Source of the DNA: Coriobacteriales bacterium
Lineage (GTDB): Bacteria > Actinomycetota > Coriobacteriia > Coriobacteriales > UBA8131
Assembly (NCBI GenBank): GCA_031290695.1
Contig: JAITNB010000018.1
Location: 1-8,875 of the forward strand
Reading direction: 5' to 3'
Length of the DNA stretch: 8,875 bases
Of this stretch, positions 1 to 7,142 are shown in pieces (the stretch's first letter is position 1; the number at the start of each line of letters is the position of its first letter). The notes beneath the pieces are model-generated. The model saw only the letters and a list, made by a program, of their open reading frames with translations, had not been told where the DNA came from and ran no database searches. The position numbers and the translations under genes were made by a program.

Positions 1-3000
1 CTTCTTGATCGAGTCGATGCTCAGGTCGGCCTCCAGGTCGGCCTCAAGTGTAAGCATGTCTATGGGGTAGCCGGTCTTCTCGCTCACCACATCGATAACA
101 ATAGTGGTTATCTGCTCCCTTGAAAGCGACGAGATCTCCGGCAGCGTGTCATTGCCCGGGGCGCTTGCCTCTGCGACAACGATGGGCTCCTCCCTTACGA
201 TGGCAGCGGGCAGCACTGCGGCATTTGCCTGGGTGTAGGCAAATTGACGCGGGGCAGAGGTAGCGCGGGGGATAAGCTCGGGCTGTCCCAGGTAGCCCAA
301 CATCACATCGCGTTGGTCCTGGATAAGAGAGTTCATGTTGTCAAGGTAGGCTGCCATGATTGCCTCGACACTGTTGTTGGACTGGTACGCCCCCCATTGC
401 CGCTCAGACGCAGGGAGGCTTGCCAACGGCTTGCCCGCGTGTGCGGGACGCTCACCCACCACCGGCTGGGCATCATACCCGCTCACGCTCCAAACGGTGC
501 TCTTCTTCTCGTAACGTGCCGCGTCGTCGAGGTCTATAAGCTCGACATCCCGGCCTTCAAACAGGTTTTCCATTTTGATTTCCCTCCCGGTTGAGATATA
601 TTTTGCTATACCATTAAGCAAATAACTGATACCATCGGTGTTGCCACGCTCGGTTTGTATGACGGCGAAGTCCTTGCCTTTCAGGGTCTTGCCCGCAAGG
701 CCGGTGAGTACCGCACCGGGCCCCGTCTCGACAAAGACGCGAACGCCGTCCTCATACATATGCTCGATTTCCTCGACAAAACGCACGGGTTTTACCAGGT
801 GCTCGGCCAAACGCGCCTTAATCGCCGCTGGTGTGCGCGGATATGCCTTGGCGGTCGTGTTGGACCACACAGGCAGCGTAGGCTTCTTGACCGTGACGGC
901 CTCCAGTACCTGGGCAAACCGTTCCTGGGCCCCTGCGAGGAGCGGGCTGTGAAACGCACAGGCGACGCTCAAGACATCAAAGGCGACCTTGGCCTCCTCC
1001 AGCCGCTTGAGGAAGCCCTCCATACCTGCGGTGCTTGCAGCCACCACCGTTTGTGTGGGCGCATTGAGGTTGACCGCCCAGACCTCGTCCTCATCGGCCA
1101 GCAGCTGGTCAAGGGCCTCCTTGCTGGTGTGGACGGCTGCCATACCGCCCGCGTCATCGCCAACCGCGTCCAAAATCGACAGCGCCCTGTTATGGCTCAG
1201 GCCCACCAGCGCGTCCTGGTCAAGCGCTCCCGCAAAGCACAGCGCGGGAAGCTCGCCATAGCTGTGGCCTGCCACCACATCGGCCTCGATGCCCAGGTTG
1301 CGCAACAGCTCGGCGATGGCCAGGTCGACGATTCCCAACGCAGGCTGCGCATTGCGGGTATCGGTGAGCTCTGCCCGTTGGGTCTTCCTGGCGTCGTCGG
1401 TAAAGACGGCATTGGGGAATATCAGGCCCTCATACTCGGGGTGTGCGTCAAGCAGGGTACGCATCTGTTTGAAGACGACAAAGAGGTCGGCTGCCATATT
1501 CACACGCTGGCTTCCCTGCCCTGGAAAGAGGAAGGCAACCTTGCCCTCAAGCGGCCTGAGCACGTGGACCAATTTGTCGTCCTGGTTGTCCAAAGTCGCG
1601 CCAAGGTGCTGTAACAGCTCAGGCCAGCTCCCTGCAGTAAGGGCGTACTGAACCGGCTTCTGGCTGTAGCGCGAGAGGCTGTAGGCGATGTCCTTGAGCT
1701 TGAGCTTGTTGTTCGCACCATGAAGGCGCCCGACCTTGTCCATAAGCTCTTGGGCCTCCTGCGGGGTGTCGCCGCGAAACACAAACAGCTCGCTTGGCCA
1801 GACCGCCAGGGGGATCGCCGGCGTGGACGCCTCGTAGTTTTGGAGAACCGCGTGAAAGTTGGCGCCTCCAAACCCAAACCCGCTCACCGCCGCTATACGC
1901 TGATCCTGGTGCCAGAGGCCGGCCTTTTGCGTCTTGAAGGCAAAGGGGCTGCTCTTGGAATACGCGTCGTTTGGGTTGACCAGGTTGAGGGTTGGGGGCA
2001 AAAGCCCGTGCTGCACGCAGAGGGCGGTCTTGATAAGGCTCGCAACCCCAGCGGCGCATTTGGTATGGCCAATCTGGGTCTTGACCGAGCCGAGGTGTGC
2101 CTGCGCCGGCTTGGCGCCCGCATCGAGGAACACGTCGGTCAAGGCGCTAAGCTCGATGCGGTCGCCCACCACGGTGCCCGTGCCATGGGCCTCGACAAGC
2201 CCCACCTGCGTGGGCGAGATGCCGGCGTTGTGGTAGGCGCGCTGCAGGGCCTTGACCTGGCCGCGCTTGCTGGGCGCGGTAAGCCCAAGGCTCCTGCCGT
2301 CGCTGCTGCCGCCGGTGCCTTTGACTACCGCGTATATCTTATTGCCGTCGTTCACGGCATCCTCAAGCCGCTTGAGGATCACTACGCCAACGCCTTCGCC
2401 TAAGGCGATGCCGTCGGCATCGGCGTCAAACGTGGAACAGCGGCCCTTGTGCGAGAGCGCATAGGTGCTGGCAAACATAAGGAAGTCGGTAATGCCGTTA
2501 TGGAGGTCTGCGCCACCGAGCACCACCATATTCGATGAGCCTGAGGCGAGCTGGCCAACGGCGATCTCCAGCGCAGCCAATGACGAGGCACAGGCCGCGT
2601 CGACAACGAAGTTACGCCCGCCGGTGTTGAGGCGGTTGGATATGCGCCCAGCGATGACGTTGGAGAGCACGCCGGGAAACGAGTCCTCGGTGAGTACCGG
2701 CAGTATCCCCGCAATCTGCGCTGGCAGCTCGCCAAAGAACTGTGTGAAGCCGGCCCTGGTGCCAAAGGCTGCCGACAATTCCCCCGTACCCTGCGCACCA
2801 AAGATAACAGAGGTGTCGTCAAGGTCCACCTTGGCAAGGTCGGTGTACCCCGCGTCTGCCAGGGCCCGCTTGGCAACCAACAGGCTCAACAGCTGCACCG
2901 GCTCGATGGAGGCAAGGGAGTTGGGGGTGATGCCAAACTCAAAGGCATCGAAGTCTATCGCACCCAGGAAGCCGCCCCATTTGGAGGGTACGTGGTCGGT

Positions 3001-5088
3001 ATCGGGAACGTCGGGGTCGTAGAACAACGTAGGCTCCCAGCGCTCCGCGTCGACCTCGGACATCGAGTTCTTGCCACAGAGGATATTGCGCCAATACTCG
3101 TCAACATTCTCCGCATCAGGAAAGATGCCTTCCATGCCCACGATGGCTTTATCGACCGCATGGCCCGTGTCGTACTTTGTTGGGAAGGGCTTAAGCTTGC
3201 TGATGAGTGCGCGGCTCTTCACACTGAGGTCTTTATGGATCGCCGGTATGGTTGTTGACGTGTGTATGATCGAGGTGACGGCGCCCGTCATGAACAGGCC
3301 GCCCTCGACCTGCTCTGCAGCAGTAAGCTCCTTAAGCTCGCTGCCCTGGCGCTCGACCCCTTTGGCAGCAACGCGCAAGCGGCCCAGGTTGAGCTCCTCC
3401 AGCTTCATCAAGAGCTCTTGGCCCTGCACGCCCTCCTTGTGTAGACGCGCCTTCTCGCTTAAGAAGTAGTCGGTAAAGGGCGACGAGACAGAGCGCGTCT
3501 CCTGCCCAGCACCCGATTTGAGCAGCACCGTATAATCCTTCTCGATGACCAGCCGGCGATACTCCTCGGTGATGGCACCGCTACTGACGATCTCGTTCGA
3601 GTAGAGGTAGGCCGTACCTGCCAGCACGCCTACGTTCACGTCACGGGCGGTCAAAGGCGCTGCCATGATGCTCACAAAGGCGGCCGAGTGCGCATCGTGG
3701 ATGCCCCCGGCAAAGAACACGCTTAAGGCAGCCTTGTCGTCTGCGCGCAACAGGCGGTTGATTTGCTTCTCCCAGAGGACCGTCGAGTACAGCGGGCCCA
3801 CATGCCCCCCGCTCTCGCGGCCCTCAAAGATAAAGCAGCGGGCACCTTCTTTGAGGAACATATCCAAAAGGCCGGCGGCCGGCACGTGCAAGAAGACCTT
3901 GATGCCCGCGTCCTCAAAAACACGTGCCTGGGCAGGACGGCCTCCCGCGATAAGCACGACCGGGGGCTTTGCCTCCAATATAAGCTTGGTTTGTTCCTCG
4001 ACTATCTTAGGGAAGGTGAACCCCAAAATGCCCGCTCCCCAGGGCTTGCCCGCCAACAGCTCAGACGTTGCCGTAAGGGCCTTTTGGGCAGCAGGGCCAA
4101 CCATCATGCTCATTGCCAGGAAGGGCAGGCCGCCGCCCTTTGCCACACTGTTCAAGAACTCCGGCACATCGCTTATGCGCGCCATCGGCCCCTGTGCGAT
4201 GGGATAGGTTGTACCCAGCATCGTGGCCATGTTATTGCCCGGGCCCAGGACGTTACGCTCGCGTGCCAGCTCAAGATGCGAGAACGCCGCTTGCTCGATT
4301 GCCCGCACCAGGTGCCGCAACCTGCCATATTCCTGCACATAGTCAACGGCAAGGATGACGTCCTGGCCCAGAGGCAGGTAGGCATCCTCGTCGCTTGCGT
4401 CCATCGCGGCAAACAGGTCGTCACGCGTTGCGTCCTCATCAAGCTCCGGTGCCCCAGGGCGGGTATAGTAGCGATACTCCCCGCACCTCTTTATCTCGCT
4501 CCCGTTAAGGTGCTCGAGGGTACGCCTCAGGCCATCCGCAGTGCCACATTCGGGCATAAGGGCAACCTGGGAGTCCAGGATAACCCCTTGTGCGCCCAAT
4601 GCCAGGTACGCCGCAGCGGTATGGACACCAACACCACCCTGGACATACAGCGCAACGCCGGCCTTAGCGCAGCGCTCGCTCAGGTACTGAAACAGGATGA
4701 ACGACGACTCCTCGCCGCACAAGCCAGCACCTTCGCTGCCCTTGATGATAAGGGCGGCGGCCTTCTTCTTCAAGGCCTGCCCGGCCTCCGCAACCGAGTG
4801 CACCTGCCACACTGTTTGGGCGCCAGCTGCCTTGGGGGGGCGTACCCCAAACGGGGCCACGATCGTCGCGACCTGCTTGGGCAAGCGTAGGCCCTCCATC
4901 GACCCGTCCGTAACGGCAACGCCAAACGAGCGCTCGGGCAGCAATGCCAGCTCCTGCAACGCTTCTTGGGCTTTTGCGAGGTCACGCCCAAGGTGTAGCA
5001 CGGGGAACACACCTGCGGCATATGACGCCCTGACCAGCCCCGTGTCAGGTGTCTCAAAGGGCGAAACAATCCATAATTTGGCTTTCAC
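1..5088 (-). CDS. PfaA/PfaD-like type I polyketide/fatty-acid synthase (barrel-barrel-KS-AT-ACP), 3' end outside window
   Basis: This is a multidomain megasynthase that should build a specialised acyl chain from malonyl units on a tethered carrier. The frame is open for 1696 codons and leaves the left edge. Visible domains: degenerate FMN-barrel 1 (about 1-190; GGVG at 151-154); FMN-barrel 2, like PfaD/nitronate monooxygenase/FabK enoyl reductases (about 288-560; QGPM near 299, GGHVG with His429, AGGI at 460-463, AGTAYL near 490); ketosynthase (about 646-1085; DAACASS with Cys833, EAHGTGT with His968, GHTKC with His1008, GFGFGG); acyltransferase (about 1183-1490; FPGQGSQ, GHSYGE with Ser1276, AFH with His1380, the malonyl-type signature); linker; then an ACP with LSIDSIKK and phosphopantetheine Ser1693, cut by the edge. 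The start is GTG at 5088, 11 bases after AGGAG; the first in-frame ATG is about 60 codons later, inside barrel 1. Ketoreductase, dehydratase and further ACPs are expected beyond the edge. The family call is firm; the product is unknown. Confidence 0.93.
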   Translation of the reverse strand, partial: MKAKLWIVSPFETPDTGLVRASYAAGVFPVLHLGRDLAKAQEALQELALLPERSFGVAVTDGSMEGLRLPKQVATIVAPFGVRPPKAAGAQTVWQVHSVAEAGQALKKKAAALIIKGSEGAGLCGEESSFILFQYLSERCAKAGVALYVQGGVGVHTAAAYLALGAQGVILDSQVALMPECGTADGLRRTLEHLNGSEIKRCGEYRYYTRPGAPELDEDATRDDLFAAMDASDEDAYLPLGQDVILAVDYVQEYGRLRHLVRAIEQAAFSHLELARERNVLGPGNNMATMLGTTYPIAQGPMARISDVPEFLNSVAKGGGLPFLAMSMMVGPAAQKALTATSELLAGKPWGAGILGFTFPKIVEEQTKLILEAKPPVVLIAGGRPAQARVFEDAGIKVFLHVPAAGLLDMFLKEGARCFIFEGRESGGHVGPLYSTVLWEKQINRLLRADDKAALSVFFAGGIHDAHSAAFVSIMAAPLTARDVNVGVLAGTAYLYSNEIVSSGAITEEYRRLVIEKDYTVLLKSGAGQETRSVSSPFTDYFLSEKARLHKEGVQGQELLMKLEELNLGRLRVAAKGVERQGSELKELTAAEQVEGGLFMTGAVTSIIHTSTTIPAIHKDLSVKSRALISKLKPFPTKYDTGHAVDKAIVGMEGIFPDAENVDEYWRNILCGKNSMSEVDAERWEPTLFYDPDVPDTDHVPSKWGGFLGAIDFDAFEFGITPNSLASIEPVQLLSLLVAKRALADAGYTDLAKVDLDDTSVIFGAQGTGELSAAFGTRAGFTQFFGELPAQIAGILPVLTEDSFPGVLSNVIAGRISNRLNTGGRNFVVDAACASSLAALEIAVGQLASGSSNMVVLGGADLHNGITDFLMFASTYALSHKGRCSTFDADADGIALGEGVGVVILKRLEDAVNDGNKIYAVVKGTGGSSDGRSLGLTAPSKRGQVKALQRAYHNAGISPTQVGLVEAHGTGTVVGDRIELSALTDVFLDAGAKPAQAHLGSVKTQIGHTKCAAGVASLIKTALCVQHGLLPPTLNLVNPNDAYSKSSPFAFKTQKAGLWHQDQRIAAVSGFGFGGANFHAVLQNYEASTPAIPLAVWPSELFVFRGDTPQEAQELMDKVGRLHGANNKLKLKDIAYSLSRYSQKPVQYALTAGSWPELLQHLGATLDNQDDKLVHVLRPLEGKVAFLFPGQGSQRVNMAADLFVVFKQMRTLLDAHPEYEGLIFPNAVFTDDARKTQRAELTDTRNAQPALGIVDLAIAELLRNLGIEADVVAGHSYGELPALCFAGALDQDALVGLSHNRALSILDAVGDDAGGMAAVHTSKEALDQLLADEDEVWAVNLNAPTQTVVAASTAGMEGFLKRLEEAKVAFDVLSVACAFHSPLLAGAQERFAQVLEAVTVKKPTLPVWSNTTAKAYPRTPAAIKARLAEHLVKPVRFVEEIEHMYEDGVRVFVETGPGAVLTGLAGKTLKGKDFAVIQTERGNTDGISYLLNGIAKYISTGREIKMENLFEGRDVELIDLDDAARYEKKSTVWSVSGYDAQPVVGERPAHAGKPLASLPASERQWGAYQSNNSVEAIMAAYLDNMNSLIQDQRDVMLGYLGQPELIPRATSAPRQFAYTQANAAVLPAAIVREEPIVVAEASAPGNDTLPEISSLSREQITTIVIDVVSEKTGYPIDMLTLEADLEADLSIDSIKK
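571..590 (-). promoter_or_regulatory. Strong internal ribosome binding site and ATG inside the synthase
   Basis: Within the synthase frame CCGGGAGGGA (590-581) stands just before an in-frame ATG (573-571, codon 1506). This falls exactly at the junction between the acyltransferase and the linker that leads to the ACP. Initiation here would give a separate ACP-containing C-terminal protein. It may also be the scar of a gene fusion, or chance. Confidence 0.35.
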
Positions 5089-5104
5089 TGATAAACCATC
5101 TCCT
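5085..5104 (-). promoter_or_regulatory. Ribosome binding site and GTG start of the synthase
   Basis: AGGAG at 5104-5100 lies 11 bases before GTG at 5088-5086. An ATG directly after the AGGAG is in another frame and reaches a TGA within five codons. That TGA (5087-5085) overlaps the GTG as GTGA. The somewhat long spacing and the overlap suggest that initiation partly depends on ribosomes terminating here. Confidence 0.6.
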
Positions 5105-5147
5105 GTTCGTTGAGCTTTTTGATTGAAAACAGTCCAATAGCGTCCAT
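5085..5147 (-). CDS. Possible 20-residue leader/coupling ORF between accA and the synthase
   Basis: An ATG at 5147 opens a 20-codon frame whose TGA overlaps the GTG start of the synthase by two bases. Its peptide begins MDAIGLFSIKKL. The frame is the same as that of accA: after the accA TAA there are five sense codons, then this ATG, and no stop until the TGA. I see no convincing Shine-Dalgarno sequence before the ATG. Two readings are possible: a short ORF that hands ribosomes to the synthase, or the remnant of a formerly longer accA frame that overlapped the synthase start as accD overlaps accA. The accA protein ends at a normal place for its family, so the second reading is weaker. Expression is unproven. 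Confidence 0.3.
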   Translation of the reverse strand: MDAIGLFSIKKLNEQEMVYQ

Positions 5148-5162
5148 AAACCAATAGTCTCT

Positions 5163-5972
5163 TTAGTTGAACTTACGAAATCGCTGGTACCGGTGTTCCA
5201 GCAATGTTTGGGTGTCAAGGGCGTTGAGCTCTTCAAGCGACGAGCGGATGACGGCGCGTATGCCGTCAAAGGCGGCTTGTGGGTTTGCCGTAATCCCCTC
5301 TTCTGGCTCGGGGATAATCCCGTCTATCATATCAAAGCCTTTCAGATCCTGCGCGGTGAGCTTCATGACGTCACAGGCTTCGTTGGCACGCCTGGCATCC
5401 TTCCAGAGTATACTGGCAAAGCCTTCCGGCGAGAGTATCGAATAGATGGCGTGTTCAAGCATGTAGATACGGTCGGCCACGCTCAGGGCCAGGGCACCCC
5501 CCGACCCGCCTTCTCCGGTAACGATGGTTATAACAGGGGTTTCAAGCCCACTCAGGATATAGAGGCATTGCGCTATGGCCTCGCCCTGCCCGCGCTCCTC
5601 GGCACCCTTGCCTGGATACGCGCCCGGCGTGTCAACAAAGGTGATGACGGGACGATGGAACTTCTGGGCCTGTTTGACCACGCGGGCGAACTTGCGATAG
5701 CCCTCGGGGTTGGGCATACCAAAATTAGAGGCCAGGTTCTGCTCAAGGTTCGCGCCTTTAACATGCCCGGCCACCGTCACCGGGACACCCTCGAAGTGGG
5801 CTATGCCACACAGGAGCGCCCGGTCTTCTCCAAAACACCGGTCGCCGTGTATCTCAAAGAAGTCGTCAAACAGGCCGTCGATGAAGTTTCGTGCGTGGGG
5901 ACGCTTGAAGTCCCGTACGATTTTGACCTTTTCTTGAGGAGACTTCACACAGACGGTTGGATCGGGGGTCAT
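5163..5972 (-). CDS. accA: Acetyl-CoA carboxylase carboxyltransferase subunit alpha
   Basis: AccA is one half of the cytosolic carboxyltransferase that moves CO2 from carboxybiotin on AccB to acetyl-CoA, giving malonyl-CoA. The 269-residue product carries family motifs in order: HGDR (42-45), DTPGAYPG (114-121), the oxyanion-forming GEGGSGG (153-159), an SPEGFASILWKDA stretch (181-193) and a C-terminal RYQRFRKF tail. The length fits the compact Gram-positive type; E. coli AccA is longer. I chose the ATG at 5972 over an upstream TTG at 5978 because its ATGA overlaps the accD stop and GAGG lies 7 bases before it. The gene sits between accD and the malonyl-using synthase, which suggests a dedicated malonyl-CoA supply. 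No key residue looks missing. Confidence 0.95.
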   Translation of the reverse strand: MTPDPTVCVKSPQEKVKIVRDFKRPHARNFIDGLFDDFFEIHGDRCFGEDRALLCGIAHFEGVPVTVAGHVKGANLEQNLASNFGMPNPEGYRKFARVVKQAQKFHRPVITFVDTPGAYPGKGAEERGQGEAIAQCLYILSGLETPVITIVTGEGGSGGALALSVADRIYMLEHAIYSILSPEGFASILWKDARRANEACDVMKLTAQDLKGFDMIDGIIPEPEEGITANPQAAFDGIRAVIRSSLEELNALDTQTLLEHRYQRFRKFN

Positions 5973-6724
5973 GCGCAAACCTCGTCATGCAGTGCCAGCA
6001 GGGACATGAGCGTTGTACGCATCTGGTCGCGGGGAACGATGGCGTCAACAAAGCCGTGCTCAAGCTGAAACTCGGCACGCTGAAAGCCCTCGGGGAGCTT
6101 GTCGCCGATGGTCTGCTCGATAACCCGTGGTCCAGCGAATCCGATAAGGGCGTTTGGCTCGGCCAGGATGATGTCGCCCAGTGACGCAAAGCTGGCGGTG
6201 ACGCCGCCCGTTGTTGGATGGGTGAGCACGCTGATATACAGGCCGCCGCTTTCTGAGAACCTGCGGATAGCGGCCGAGGTCTTTGCCATCTGCATCAGCG
6301 AAAACATGCCCTCTTGCATACGGGCCCCGCCGCTGGAGCTGAATATGACCAGCGGCAATTTGACGCAGGTAGCATATTCGACGGCACGGCATACGGCCTC
6401 GCCTACCGCAACGCCCATCGAGCCCATCATGAAGTCGGTTATAAGCTCAACGCACACAACACTGCGGGCGCCTATCTCCCCTTCCTTGCACACAAACGCC
6501 TCTTTATGGCCGCATTGTATGGTTTGAGACGCTACCTTTTCCTTATACCCCGGAAACTCCAAAGGGTCGTGTGGCCCTATGTCCGCAAAGAGACGTGTGC
6601 CAGAATAGGGGTCAAGCACCTCGTCTATATGGTGTTCGTATCTATGCGGCTTTTTGGGAACTGTCGTACCGTACGCAACTTCGCTTTGTTGCACAGGTGC
6701 AACAAATACGGCTTCCCTCTTCAT
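5969..6724 (-). CDS. accD: Acetyl-CoA carboxylase carboxyltransferase subunit beta, lacking the N-terminal zinc ribbon
   Basis: AccD pairs with AccA to form the carboxyltransferase of acetyl-CoA carboxylase. The 251-residue product has the crotonase-like core: GSMG (101-104), SSGGARMQEG (130-139), LMQMAKTSAA (143-152), TTGGVTASFA (171-180) and GFAGPRVIEQT (195-205). The usual four-cysteine zinc ribbon at the N-terminus (present in E. coli AccD before the core) is absent. Only isolated Cys71 and Cys79 occur, not CxxC pairs. A wrong start does not explain this, since an in-frame TAA lies 27 bases upstream of the chosen ATG. GAGGGGG ending 4 bases before the ATG is a strong ribosome binding site; a TTG one codon earlier is less likely. 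It is the first gene of the accD-accA-synthase operon. Function as AccD is likely; loss of the ribbon may alter regulation or assembly. Confidence 0.93.
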   Translation of the reverse strand: MKREAVFVAPVQQSEVAYGTTVPKKPHRYEHHIDEVLDPYSGTRLFADIGPHDPLEFPGYKEKVASQTIQCGHKEAFVCKEGEIGARSVVCVELITDFMMGSMGVAVGEAVCRAVEYATCVKLPLVIFSSSGGARMQEGMFSLMQMAKTSAAIRRFSESGGLYISVLTHPTTGGVTASFASLGDIILAEPNALIGFAGPRVIEQTIGDKLPEGFQRAEFQLEHGFVDAIVPRDQMRTTLMSLLALHDEVCA

Positions 6725-6812
6725 CAAACCCCCTCTTTGTTCGTGCCTTTATTCGCGATGAGCTGTCTCTGCAGCAATCCTTCTTGATACTTTTTGGGGA
6801 ACGCTGTTGGTT

Positions 6813-6841
6813 ATTATCAGGCAAACAAACTTGAGTGTCAA
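6813..6841 (-). promoter_or_regulatory. Sigma70/sigmaA-type promoter of the accD-accA-synthase operon
   Basis: TTGACA at 6841-6836 is a perfect -35 element. After exactly 17 bases comes GATAAT at 6818-6813, one mismatch from the -10 consensus. Transcription should start near 6806, giving an untranslated leader of about 80 bases before accD. It is the only strong promoter I see before accD, so it probably drives all three genes. Confidence 0.8.
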
Positions 6842-6905
6842 TAGATGCAAAATTGAGAGCACAACAGTAACATAACTAATGGTGAGAGGTAGGTTGGCTG
6901 ACACT
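6834..6905. repeat. Inverted heptamer pair AGTGTCA/TGACACT at the operon promoter
   Basis: AGTGTCA at 6834-6840 overlaps the -35 box of the accD promoter, and its exact inverse TGACACT lies at 6899-6905, 65 bases upstream in the operon's direction. The spacing is about six helical turns, which would suit a looping repressor or an upstream activator site. It matches neither the FapR nor the FabT operator as I know them. Seven-base pairs can occur by chance. Confidence 0.25.
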
Positions 6906-7142
6906 TGAGGGCTTGCCAGTTCGGTAGCGACATATCCCTTTATCGGCAGCACATCCTCCTTCCATCCCTGCAAGCAGAGTTTCAGAGCGGTGGTGGCCAG
7001 TTGCAGAAAGTACAAACCGAAGTAGCAGGTTGTGCTGGTAACACAAAACCGCCCTCGTAGGGGCGGCTCATTTACTAAGAGGCGTGCTCCTTTGACAACC
7101 CTTTCGCGTCGCCCGGCCTCGCCTATAGACAATATAGCACCC
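6842..7142. other. Intergenic stretch between the nuclease gene and the accD promoter
   Basis: About 300 bases without a convincing gene. It holds the hairpin terminator at 7040-7067 and the distal arm of the inverted heptamer. A minus-strand frame crosses it, but the peptide looks like no protein family and runs through the terminator. A GGAAGGAGG near 6950 resembles a ribosome binding site but precedes no credible coding frame. No tRNA or other RNA fold was recognised. Confidence 0.5.
7040..7067 (-). terminator. Rho-independent terminator after the nuclease gene
   Basis: On the minus strand CCGCCC (7066-7061), a six-base loop and GGGCGG (7054-7049) form a GC-rich hairpin followed by TTTTGTGTT. 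It lies about 75 bases after the stop of the nuclease gene and upstream of the accD promoter, so it separates the two transcripts. Confidence 0.7.

Noticed and set aside
655..6068. Long plus-strand frames opposite the synthase and accA (655-1614, 1720-2403, 3763-4890, 5193-6068)
   Set aside because: They are antisense shadows of GC-rich minus-strand genes whose motifs are unmistakable; none encodes a recognisable protein.
7081..7140. Plus-strand TTGACA (near 7097) with TATAGA (near 7129) as a promoter
   Set aside because: The spacing is about 26 bases, far beyond the usual 16-18, and no plus-strand gene follows.
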